24,344 nt of DNA. Origin: Bacteroidota bacterium (GTDB taxonomy: Bacteria > Bacteroidota > Bacteroidia > Bacteroidales > GCA-2748055). A program made the position numbers and the translations under genes. Of the stretch, positions 1 to 8,900 are shown one piece after another. How positions within the stretch are numbered: the first letter of the stretch is position 1; each line of letters starts with the position of its first letter. The notes under the pieces were generated by a model. That model had not been told where the DNA came from and searched no databases. It saw only the letters and a program-made list of their open reading frames with translations. Location of the stretch: assembly GCA_024244665.1 (NCBI GenBank), contig JAAEOI010000231.1, positions 1 to 24,344 on the forward strand. Reading direction: 5' to 3'.

Positions 1-871
1 GTGCACCCTCCATGCTGACGTAGGAAATTCCAACCCTCACCAAAATCTCCTCGTCTTCTTCAGTGCTGAAGTTTGCATAAAACCCAAGGTCGCTGTTGAT
101 TGCTTCGGGAAGAGCACCCAGGTCCTCCCCCATATTCCACAGGCCATAGGAATCCCATTTCTTACTGAATTGGGCATAATAATAAAGGTTGTAGTAGGTA
201 CCGGAAGCAAAGCCCACGCCTTCGCCCCAGCATTTTATCCTGCCCCTGATGGTACCGTTTTCGATGACCTGGTTTTCCTGCTCACCGGAATATCCCCCGA
301 TTTTACGGGCCAGATCAACCTGGATGCTGGCCGCATCCGATTGTGGGAAAGTAAAACGCATCAAACCGGTTCTCTGGGTACAGGTCAGTTCGGAAAAAAT
401 ATCATATTTATCGAGAACCACGCTGTAGTACCCTGCTTCTGCCGTTTCATTGCTGTGGCTGAATTCCGATTTCCACCCCTCGCCTTCGTTTTGATACAGG
501 TCATAGGCATTGGAGCCACTGTGAAACTTCAGTTCACCTGTGGTGGGCATCACCTGGAAGTTACCCAGCGTTCCATGCCAGCCTACCCCGCTCATGTGGT
601 TCATGCTGAATCCCTCAATGGTATTTTCAGTATAGTTATAGCCATTGGTGGAGCCCCGGCCTGTGCGGGTGTCCGGGCTCAGCTGCACCATCCCAAAGGG
701 CATAAAAGGTCCTGGAAAGGTCCTCCCACAGCGCCCTGAACAGGAGGTTCCTATCATCGGGTTGACATGGTCAGCCGGCTGATCGCCCTCTCCGGGGCCA
801 TCTCCCTGAAAGGAACAAGAAGAGAGGAGCAGCAGCAGGAAAAAGTAAAGAGGCAAATAATATGATTTCAT
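1..871 (-). CDS. GH92 family alpha-mannosidase lipoprotein, N-terminal part (cut by window edge)
   Basis: This frame opens with an ATG at 871 and stays open to base 1, giving 290 complete codons of a larger gene. The N-terminus is a lipoprotein signal: a hydrophobic stretch ending LLLSSC, with the lipidated Cys at residue 19. The mature part carries hallmark GH92 N-terminal motifs: HVNPMIGT (35-42), PGPFMPFGMVQLSP (53-66) and GFSMNHMSGVG near 90. GH92 enzymes are calcium-dependent exo-alpha-mannosidases of about 750 residues. The catalytic Glu and Asp lie in the missing C-terminal part, so activity and linkage specificity cannot be judged. It starts 30 bases after the upstream GH29-like gene and is the last visible gene of the minus-strand operon. 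The family call is strong. Confidence 0.93.
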   Translation of the reverse strand, partial: MKSYYLPLYFFLLLLLSSCSFQGDGPGEGDQPADHVNPMIGTSCSGRCGRTFPGPFMPFGMVQLSPDTRTGRGSTNGYNYTENTIEGFSMNHMSGVGWHGTLGNFQVMPTTGELKFHSGSNAYDLYQNEGEGWKSEFSHSNETAEAGYYSVVLDKYDIFSELTCTQRTGLMRFTFPQSDAASIQVDLARKIGGYSGEQENQVIENGTIRGRIKCWGEGVGFASGTYYNLYYYAQFSKKWDSYGLWNMGEDLGALPEAINSDLGFYANFSTEEDEEILVRVGISYVSMEGA

Positions 872-901
872 CTTTCAAATTTTATAAATAACCGAATAGA
901 A

Positions 902-1915
902 TCATATGTTCTTGTGTAAGCTTTCCAGTTGCCTGAAATGATTCTCGGGAATGATCCCCGAATCGCTTAGGGGCACATCAAAGGATACGGTGCCACCATA
1001 GTTGTTGGTGTGCTGGGTCCAACCGATCACCAGGTCATCAGGGAACCTGGGTTCTCCAACACCCCAGTTAGATCCCAGGAAAGTCAGGAAATGCAACTGG
1101 TCGCCATGGTAATCAGGGCCTACCCAGAACTTTTGTTTGTCGAAATAGCGCACCTGGCATACGGGCAACAGCCAGTCTGCCTGGCCTGCAAAGTAATCCT
1201 CCTGACCGGTGGGTGGCTTCATAAGATTATAGGTCATCACAATGCGGCCTCCGTTGTAAGCAATCAGGGTATCACTGTTGCCCGCTTTAAATGCATTGTT
1301 ATAGGCCTTATACATCCCGGGATCGGGAAACTTCCCGTCATCCACCCACCATGCAGAGATGGATTTTCCCCATCTCTCGGACCATTCCCTGATCACCTGC
1401 TGATATTTTTGCTGCTCCTCGGCAGAGCCAGCCATGCCCAGGGCAGGGATATATACACAGAGTTTGATCCCGCGGGGAATCAGGTCCGCAGCCAGATCGG
1501 CCACCAGGTCGCGCTCCGTTAATCTTCCCTGGCCGGGTCCAAACAACTTTTCATAGCTACTGCTGGGGGAACAAAAATAATCTGCCTCCCTGCCAAGGGT
1601 AATAAAAAAGTAAGGAGCATGAATGGCTTCCAGCTGATCCCCCAGCTCGGAAACCCGGAATGAATTTACCTTTCTATTCCACTTCTTCCCGGTCATAAGT
1701 TTTTGACCTTCGCCTCCCTCCTGCAGGGGAAGGAAATGTGAAAAAAGTCCCCAACTGGCCTCGCGAAGCCACCGGGTATTCGGATTTAAGTCCCCTGCCT
1801 TACCTGCCTCCAGGCTGCCACCCGCAAGGAAGTTAACCGGAATAGCCGATGCACTGGCACCCAGGGTTCCGGCCAGGGCAGTTGCAGAGAGAGCTATAAA
1901 ATTTCTTCGTTTCAT
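902..1915 (-). CDS. GH29-like (alpha-L-fucosidase superfamily) secreted protein A with Tat-like signal
   Basis: The protein is 337 residues from the ATG at 1915. A TTG at 1936 would add seven residues, but the ATG places a KRRNFIAL twin-arginine-like motif right at the N-terminus, followed by a hydrophobic Ala-rich stretch, so I prefer it. The body resembles the catalytic barrel of GH29: WGLFSHF (55-61, compare FGIFIHWG of true fucosidases), ERDLVADLAADLIPRGIKL (134-152) and SAWWVDDG (187-194). In the last motif, D192 aligns by eye with the GH29 nucleophile. The C-terminus has a GGTVSFDVPLSDSG strand motif. It is shorter than classical GH29 enzymes (about 450 residues) and lacks their C-terminal beta-sandwich. 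It is a tandem paralogue of the gene at 1963-2856. A retaining alpha-fucosidase or related exo-glycosidase is inferred; the exact substrate is unknown. Confidence 0.72.
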   Translation of the reverse strand: MKRRNFIALSATALAGTLGASASAIPVNFLAGGSLEAGKAGDLNPNTRWLREASWGLFSHFLPLQEGGEGQKLMTGKKWNRKVNSFRVSELGDQLEAIHAPYFFITLGREADYFCSPSSSYEKLFGPGQGRLTERDLVADLAADLIPRGIKLCVYIPALGMAGSAEEQQKYQQVIREWSERWGKSISAWWVDDGKFPDPGMYKAYNNAFKAGNSDTLIAYNGGRIVMTYNLMKPPTGQEDYFAGQADWLLPVCQVRYFDKQKFWVGPDYHGDQLHFLTFLGSNWGVGEPRFPDDLVIGWTQHTNNYGGTVSFDVPLSDSGIIPENHFRQLESLHKNI

Positions 1916-1962
1916 ATGATTATGATTTACTTTCAAATTGAATACTTTGCCATCAGTCCTTA

Positions 1963-2856
1963 CTAAGATCCGCTGTTCACCTGATCGCTGATGGCTTCCA
2001 GCTGCCTGTATATCTTTTCAGGAATGGATCCGGAATCGGTTAGCGGAATATCCCAGGACACGGTCCCTCCCAGGTTATTGATGTGCCGGGTCCAGCCCGT
2101 AACCAGCTTAAGCGGGAACCTGGGCTCGCCGATGCCCCAGAATTCACCCAGGAAGGTCAGGTAATGCAGCTGCATCTTATCAGTAATTCCAGGCCTGTAA
2201 TCCTGGTAATGTTCATAACTGACTTCCAGGAGGAATCCGGATTCTCCAAAGGTGTAGTCCTCATGAACCTGCTCCGCTTTTAAGCGCTTGGATAACTTGG
2301 TGGCGACCAGGACATCCTTGTTGCCTGCTCTCAGCGCAGAGATATATGCCAGATACTCCGGGTAACTCGGGTGAGCGGTACCATCAAGCCACCATGCAGA
2401 AATGGATTTTCCCCATCGCTCCGACCATTCGGTGATTACATCAAGCCATTTCTCCTGGTCCTTGGACTTCTTCCCTCCTGCACCATAGGCAGGCATATAC
2501 ACACACAACCTGATCCCGCGCGGTATAAGCTCTGCCGCGATATCTGCCACCAGGTCACGTTCGGGCCGCGCCCCGGTTTCAGGTCCGAAATGCAAGTCGA
2601 ATGCCTTGTTGGGTGAACAGAAAAAATTACCGGCCTGTCCGATGGTTAGGAAAAAATAGGGAACCCTGAGCGCTGATAATTGATCAGCAAACTGTTTTAC
2701 ATCAAAGGAATTTACTTTCTTAATCCACTGTTCCTTTGACATGAGCGTTGACCCGTCACTGGCCACATGAGCCATGAAGTGAGACAAGAGCCCCCATTTG
2801 GCATCTGCCATCCATTTGGTCTTTGGATTGTTATTGTCGGTTTTTCTTCTTTCCAT
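1963..2856 (-). CDS. GH29-like (alpha-L-fucosidase superfamily) protein B
   Basis: This 297-residue paralogue of the neighbouring GH29-like protein A matches it from WGLLSHF (21-27) through ERDLVADIAAELIPRGIRL (99-117) and SAWWLDG (153-159, putative nucleophile D158) to GGTVSWDIPLTDSGSIPE near the C-terminus. The frame stays open upstream to an ATG at 2991, which would give 342 residues. The extra 45 residues have no signal peptide and no counterpart in the paralogue, whereas homology begins just after the ATG at 2856. I therefore chose 2856. With either start no export signal is visible, in contrast to its paralogue, so it may act in the cytoplasm or may have lost its signal. It ends 47 bases before protein A begins. 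The fold assignment is fairly good; the activity is inferred only. Confidence 0.68.
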   Translation of the reverse strand: MERRKTDNNNPKTKWMADAKWGLLSHFMAHVASDGSTLMSKEQWIKKVNSFDVKQFADQLSALRVPYFFLTIGQAGNFFCSPNKAFDLHFGPETGARPERDLVADIAAELIPRGIRLCVYMPAYGAGGKKSKDQEKWLDVITEWSERWGKSISAWWLDGTAHPSYPEYLAYISALRAGNKDVLVATKLSKRLKAEQVHEDYTFGESGFLLEVSYEHYQDYRPGITDKMQLHYLTFLGEFWGIGEPRFPLKLVTGWTRHINNLGGTVSWDIPLTDSGSIPEKIYRQLEAISDQVNSGS

Positions 2857-3046
2857 ATTATTCAAATTCAGTCTTTCAGCACTTTGTCGCCAGTCTATGC
2901 TGGAAATCTTGTTTTCCAGGTAAATGAACACCCTTGTGTCTGGCATAAAGCTAAAGAAGATATGCTCTTTCAGTGTTCTTATTCTAAGCATTTCTTTGCT
3001 CTAATCTTGTATCGTTGAATGAGTTTTTCGGGAGCCTATGTAGCTC

Positions 3047-3142
3047 TTAACGGGCATATCTGATCACTTCAAGATCGTTTCTCTGAATGGGACCTGGCGT
3101 GCTCCTGCCAACGGTGATGATCCTCTCCGGAATGTTCTGTAT
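3047..3142 (-). pseudogene. Relic of an S1 sulfatase C-terminus
   Basis: Between the GH92 stop at 3155 and the GH29-like start, one minus-strand frame is open for about 31 codons, ending at the TAA at 3047-3049. It contains GRSTPGPIQRNDLEV. The stretch 'GRSTPG', followed within a few residues by N-D/E-V, is typical of the extreme C-terminus of S1 sulfatases; the intact sulfatase at 11245-12822 ends with a similar NGRSTPGTPQ. An in-frame TAA at 3143-3145 closes the frame upstream, and no other sulfatase sequence precedes it. I infer that a sulfatase gene once lay here and was deleted, leaving only its tail. Chance similarity is possible in so short a piece. Confidence 0.55.
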
Positions 3143-3154
3143 TTATATTTTTTA

Positions 3155-5908
3155 TCATCTGAAGCTTGTATTGGGTTCATCTCCCAACCAGATCTCAAGT
3201 TCTCCACCCCTGGCAAAATCAGCATGGGAAAACCTGGGTGAATGAAGTTCATTGCCATTAAGGGTCATTTTTTGGATATAGCAATTTTCACGTGAATTAT
3301 TATGAGTAATGATGGTGAATTCCTTGCCCTGGTAGTACTCCGGGTCCAGGGTAATCCTGATGGTATCAAAAACAGGCGAGGTAACATCGTACATGGGTTC
3401 CGAAGAAGAAGTGCCCTGCAGACTGAAGATCCCCATGGACATCAGTGCGCTGACACCGCCCATTTGTCCCTGGTCTTCATCGTGTCCGCCATAACCCTTA
3501 TCGGGAGTGATGTCCCCGTAAGCCTGCTCATTTACCCTGCGCACCCAGTATTGTGAAAGCCATGGTTTACCCGCATGATTAAACACGTGTGCATTGGAGC
3601 ATCCGGGTTGGTTGGCATAACTCACGTAACCTCCTCCATACCCGAAGACAAAGTCATCGGAGACTGCCTGCTCAAAGGCATAATTCAGTTTTTCACAGAG
3701 TGTATCAGTGCCTCCCATGAGCTCAGCGAGTTCATCAATGGCATGCGCCATCTGCCAGGTTCCCTGCCATGCATTTGCCTCTATCCATCCCCTGCCGCTC
3801 AGCGGATCATTGTGCAACCAGGAGCCGTCTTTTGCTTTGGGGAAAATCAATTTTTGCTCATCGTTGTAAAGTGCTTTCCAATCCACTGAACGTTTCATGA
3901 AATATTCCGCATCCTTCTTGAGCTTTAAGTCCTTCGCCATCTGAGCCAGGGTCCAATCCTGAAAAGAAGCCTCCAGCGTAATTCCGGCATTAAAACCACG
4001 AAAACGGCCCTTGTCTGAATCCAGTATCAACCCTCCCTGTATCATCCCACCTGGCAGATGATTCCTTTTCATTGTTTCGTAGGCATGTTTAGTGTCTACC
4101 CTGCTTAGAATTCCTTTTTGATAGGCTGAGGTGATGAGTGGCGTGGAAGGGCATCCTGTCATAATATAGGAATAGCCACCCACATTGGGTCCCCTCGGCA
4201 AGAGATTTCCGTTGTCGGCATATTGAACCAGGGAAGCGGCAAATTCGTCCTGCATCTCCGGCCATGCCAGACCCCAGAGGATATTCAGGTTCCATTGTGT
4301 CAGCCAGAAAGCATCTGAATTATACATATGGTGGCGGACCCTGCCATTCTCATCTTTGGGTAAAGTCCTGAGTTTAAATTTCGCTCCGATGGTATGCGAC
4401 CCCACCACTTCTCCTTCGGTATAGTCGGGATAATCTCCACTTACATCATCAATTTTATGTCTGCCGAGCAGTACATGCCAGAGATCCGTGTAAAATTTAA
4501 TCTTTTGTGCGTCGCTTCCCCCCTCGACACTGATATTACCCAGGCATTTGTTCCATTCTTCCTGCGCTGCTTTCCTGGCCCTGGAGAAATCCCAATGCGC
4601 AATTTCACTCTCTAAATTTTTGTGCGCATTTTCAAGGCTTGTGTATGAAACAGCCATTTTAAGCTGTACCTCATCTCCTTGCTTCACATTATAGACGGCC
4701 TTCACCCCGGAAGTGGGGGCATCATGGTATGACCATCCCGGCGATCGGCGCGGCGTACTTCCCGAAGCACCTTTCACATCATTCACATCAGTAAACACCT
4801 CCTTGTCAGCCCAGCCATCCATCTGCATAAATGCTTTATCAAACCTGGCCACAAAGTATATCTTGACATTATCCGGCCCTCCCCAGAGACGACCCAGGGT
4901 ATTAAACTCTCCCTCAATTGTATGATCATCTACTTTGTGTACAACAGCATCGGTCATCGTACTGGTGGATATATAACCACCCAGGTTGAGCAGGATATTG
5001 GAAACAGCATCCCGGGTATAGCTGAACTTGTAAAAGCTCACACGTTGCCCGGCAGTCTGCTCCAGCCATATCCCATAATCTTTAAGGTACATTTTATGAT
5101 ACCCGGGTTGTACAATCTCGTCATCGTGCGAAAATTTTGATTTCCAGTGTTGCTCACCCAGGGTGGGATCCACATCACCGGTAAGCGGCATCAGGTCCAA
5201 TCCGGAAAGCATCCAGCCATGGATCTGAGGAAATCCCAATACCTCCTCAGAGTTGTAATTGTACCCGCCCCCCTGCTGATTTTTGTTGCGCGTAAGCGGT
5301 GCCGCACTGATCATTCCATAGGGCTGACTACCCGTTACAAAGAAAAAATACCGCCCTCGCGTGGTTTCAATGTAAGGATCTACCCAGGAAACATAATCGG
5401 GGTAATTTTCAGGAGCGGGAAAGACCTGCAATTCAGAGAGTCCAAGATTTTCCCCATCACCGTCCATGGCATCAAAACGAATCCATTCTACCTCTTTTGT
5501 TGGGAACGTGACCACCTTTGGACTCCCGTCATTGGAGATTTGAAATACATCTATCCGGCTCCCATCACTAAAATGCAGACGACCACCAGCCAGATGGGAA
5601 GACAACTCCGGGCGATCAAACAGTATGACCTTATTGATGGCCCTTGCTTGCTCCCACTCCAGCTTCACCCAGGGAAAATCAATCTGCCCCCAGAATGTAA
5701 TCCCACTTTCTGATGCCCACTGGCCATAAGCTTCCATGTGAATATTGTCATCGGCAATATGGGTGGCTGAATAAGCATCAGACCATACGGAAGAGGCCGT
5801 AACAACTGCCTGCGGAGCGATATTATCCGGGCCGGCAATAGCGCACTGTAAGCACAGAAAGAAAAGCAATGAAACTCCGGCGATTTTACTCAAAAAACTA
5901 GTTCTCAT
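3155..5908 (-). CDS. Secreted GH92 alpha-mannosidase with N-terminal F5/8 type C domain
   Basis: The protein is 917 residues. Residues 1-25 are a signal peptide ending near CAIAG. Residues 28-164 look like a discoidin (F5/8 type C, CBM32-like) domain: an IAPQAVVTASS start, a KLEWEQARAINKVILFDRP core and an LGLSELQVF end. The GH92 catalytic region spans about 171-914. It keeps the putative catalytic acid in WIEANAWQ (E710), the acidic D810-E811-D812 cluster in GHDEDQGQMGG and the terminal GDEPNTSF. The usual N-terminal GH92 motif is degenerate: WVDPYIETTRG and PYGMISAAP replace VNPFIGT and PFGMVxxSP, and the SAWYV that normally follows the acidic cluster is replaced by GGVSALM. It probably cleaves terminal alpha-mannosides, but its divergence may mean a shifted substrate. 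It lies in the minus-strand operon, 85 bases after the upstream GH92. Confidence 0.9.
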   Translation of the reverse strand: MRTSFLSKIAGVSLLFFLCLQCAIAGPDNIAPQAVVTASSVWSDAYSATHIADDNIHMEAYGQWASESGITFWGQIDFPWVKLEWEQARAINKVILFDRPELSSHLAGGRLHFSDGSRIDVFQISNDGSPKVVTFPTKEVEWIRFDAMDGDGENLGLSELQVFPAPENYPDYVSWVDPYIETTRGRYFFFVTGSQPYGMISAAPLTRNKNQQGGGYNYNSEEVLGFPQIHGWMLSGLDLMPLTGDVDPTLGEQHWKSKFSHDDEIVQPGYHKMYLKDYGIWLEQTAGQRVSFYKFSYTRDAVSNILLNLGGYISTSTMTDAVVHKVDDHTIEGEFNTLGRLWGGPDNVKIYFVARFDKAFMQMDGWADKEVFTDVNDVKGASGSTPRRSPGWSYHDAPTSGVKAVYNVKQGDEVQLKMAVSYTSLENAHKNLESEIAHWDFSRARKAAQEEWNKCLGNISVEGGSDAQKIKFYTDLWHVLLGRHKIDDVSGDYPDYTEGEVVGSHTIGAKFKLRTLPKDENGRVRHHMYNSDAFWLTQWNLNILWGLAWPEMQDEFAASLVQYADNGNLLPRGPNVGGYSYIMTGCPSTPLITSAYQKGILSRVDTKHAYETMKRNHLPGGMIQGGLILDSDKGRFRGFNAGITLEASFQDWTLAQMAKDLKLKKDAEYFMKRSVDWKALYNDEQKLIFPKAKDGSWLHNDPLSGRGWIEANAWQGTWQMAHAIDELAELMGGTDTLCEKLNYAFEQAVSDDFVFGYGGGYVSYANQPGCSNAHVFNHAGKPWLSQYWVRRVNEQAYGDITPDKGYGGHDEDQGQMGGVSALMSMGIFSLQGTSSSEPMYDVTSPVFDTIRITLDPEYYQGKEFTIITHNNSRENCYIQKMTLNGNELHSPRFSHADFARGGELEIWLGDEPNTSFR

Positions 5909-5993
5909 CTTATTTTCACATTAAGATTTTAAAGCAATGATGCAGAGATATTTAATTATCGTTTTCAATGAATGTTTTGCAATCTTCTATTTA

Positions 5994-8900
5994 TCAATTA
6001 TCTGAACTGTTATCGGAAACAAGTCCCCAGTTCTTATTGGGTTCAGCTCCCATTTCCAGTACAAGTGATCCGCCTTTCAGCAACTCACTGGCAGAGAAAA
6101 AGAAAGTATTTAAAGGCTTGCCATTAAGCACTGCGCCCTGAATATATTTATTCTTCCGGGAAACATTCCTGGCTTCAATCGTGAATGTTTTGCCACGGCC
6201 GTATTGCCGTCCCAGATCAATGCTCACTTTTTCAAACAGCGGACTTGCAATCTCATAGACCGGGTTTACTCTGCATCCGCCATCCGTCTGAAAAAGACCA
6301 ATGGCACTCATTACATACCATGCGCTCATCTGTCCCTGATCCTCATCACCCAGATAAGCATTTGACACACAATGTCCATAGTAGCGGTTCAAAATCGAAC
6401 GGGTCCATTTCTGCGTCAGCCAGGGTTTACCGGCCCAGTTAAAAAGATAAGCAAAATGCATGGACTGCTGGTTGCCCTGTACGACTGGATAATCCCAGTA
6501 CTGGTCCCTTGGCGCATTAAAACGAAAGGGCTCACTGGATGCAAATCCCCACTCCAGGCGTTCCAGGAAACGGTCCTTACCAATGGTTTCAATAAGAGCA
6601 GGGACATCCTGGGGAACAAAAAAGGTCAGTTGCCAGGCATTTCCTTCCACATAATGCTTGTTCCTTCCTTCCTGGAAGGGATCGAAATCGGGTTTCCACT
6701 GTCCCAGGCTATCCTTCAGGCGTGCATACCCGGTTTCCTCATCCATAACATTCTTCCACCAGTAGCCTCTTTCATTGAAGGTTTTATATTTCTTGTCCCT
6801 GCCCAGGGCCAAGGCAAACTGTCCGATGGTCCAGTCATCATAGGAATACTCCAGGCTATTGGAAAATCTTCCTTTGTCGTAGGGCACATACCCGTGCCTC
6901 AGATAGGCTTCAAGGTCTTTGTTCCCTGCCCTGCCACCACCCAATTCTTCAGTGGCCTTCGTGTTGAAATAGCTCTCCGGAATCTCGCTTTGCATTTTGA
7001 CAACTGCTTCAAAGGCCAGGTTCACGTCAAAATCCCTGATGCCCATTTGATAGGCACCTACAATCAGGGGTATTTCATGTTCGGCAACCATCACAGGGAC
7101 ATACTCCATACCGGCCGGACCCTTTGCCAGCCACCCGTTCGATTTATACATGGCCAGCTGGGAACGAACCCACTGCAGGGACCATTCGGGCGCTGCCAGG
7201 TTCCACAGCTGATTTAAATTCCAGAAAGTGTTCCAGAATGCATCACAACCAAGGGCAACATCTTCCTTCCCTGGTAATTGTTTTGTCCTCTCGGACGGAT
7301 CGGCCCACTGACCATTCACATCACTGAAAATATTCCGGCCACAAATGGCCCTGTACATGTTGGTATAGAATTTAATTTTTTCTATCCGGTTTTGGGTCGA
7401 AATATCAAGCCGTCCCAGTATTTCGTTCCATACCTCTCTGTTATGATTCCTGACTGCTTCATAGTCCCAGCCAAAGGGTTCGATAACTTCTTTCTCGAGA
7501 TTTTCCCGGGCGTTTTCAATACTTACATAGGAAATGCTGCTTCGTACCTGGACGATTTTATTTTCGGTGGTATTAAATTCGGCAAAAGCGCCAAGGTCAT
7601 TTGCCCTTGGACATACAAGAGTATCAAGATAATACACCTTATCGTTCTCCCAGACACCAAATTTTGTAATGGGCCTGTCAAATTCCACAACGAAATGAAC
7701 CTTATAGTCCTGTCTCATAGCACCCCATGCCCATGCACGTTGCACACAGGACCCTTCCACCCTGTATTTTCCAATCTTTTGAATTTCAGCTGCATCAATG
7801 CGGTAAGGATACTCAGCAGGGATCTTCAGGTCAATCATAATTCTCGATTGCTCCTCTTCTGAATAGGTGTAGCGTTGAAACCCACAACGGGTGGTGGATG
7901 TCAGCTCTGCCTTTATGTTATAATCCGTCAGAAGCACCTCGTAGTGACCCAGGGGCGCTGTTTCTGTATCCTTGTCAATTCTGGAGCGATAACCCTCATC
8001 AGGCAGATCCTCAGTCCCCATGATGGTTTCCAGTTCACCACCACTTGGCATGATCCCCAATCCGCCCATCGTCCATTCATGAATATGGGAAAAGGTCCCG
8101 ATATTTTCAATACTGGGTTCATACCCTGCCTGCCAACCCCTGTTTTGATTATCAGGGCTCAGCTTAACCATGCCGAAAGGCATCCAGGGACCCGGAGCAA
8201 TCATCCATCTTGAATGACCGGTTCCCATTCTGGTATCCACATAATCTCCTGCCGTTTGCAGGGACTGCGGAGATCGCAGGACCTTTCCTTCCTCAATTGT
8301 TCCGCCATCCAGCTGAATTTCATAAGACGACATCCTTGCAGACTCAACAGAGGGCATGGGAGCTTCAAAAACATATTCTCCTTCCTCAACTTCAGCTGAG
8401 AAAATCTGCCTGCCATCCAGCAAAACGGACAATACTGAAGTCGAATCCAATTGCCCGGCATGGACAAGAAGTGGCTGAGTGCGCTTCCCGTTTGCCTTCA
8501 TCTCATATCCTGCAGGCTCCACATGCCGGAGGTAAGCTTTCCCTGGTTTTATGATGTCAACCATCTCCGAACAAAGCAGGCTTACATGATCAAATGTAAT
8601 CCAGGAACCTCGCACAGAGCTCAGTCTGATTTCATTCCCACCGTCACGTAACTGCATTTCCCCGATGGGAAACTCCATCAGAAAAGCTTGCTGATTATCT
8701 GGGTGTGTGAGAGAGCCCTTCCCTGTGGGGATAAATTCCTTATAGGATTTTCCGTTGACAGTCACTTTAAACATCGTGGCCTGTACACTGTCATTGCCAG
8801 TTAATGCTACCCGGAGTTTCCATTGTGCATTTGCCGGTTCTTCTTTCAGCTTAAACAGGATATTGACCATATGAGTTCGCCACCCCGAGGTTGCCCAGGT

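Noticed and set aside
170..739. 189-codon open frame on the plus strand
   Set aside because: It is opposite the partial GH92 gene, whose minus-strand frame carries unmistakable family motifs and a lipoprotein signal.
3064..3258. 64-codon minus-strand frame over the end of the GH92 gene
   Set aside because: It overlaps the GH92 C-terminus out of frame; the neighbouring frame containing GRSTPG is the one with sulfatase-like sequence.
6372..7217. 281-codon open frame on the plus strand
   Set aside because: It lies opposite the well-supported GH92 catalytic region and shows no recognisable domain.
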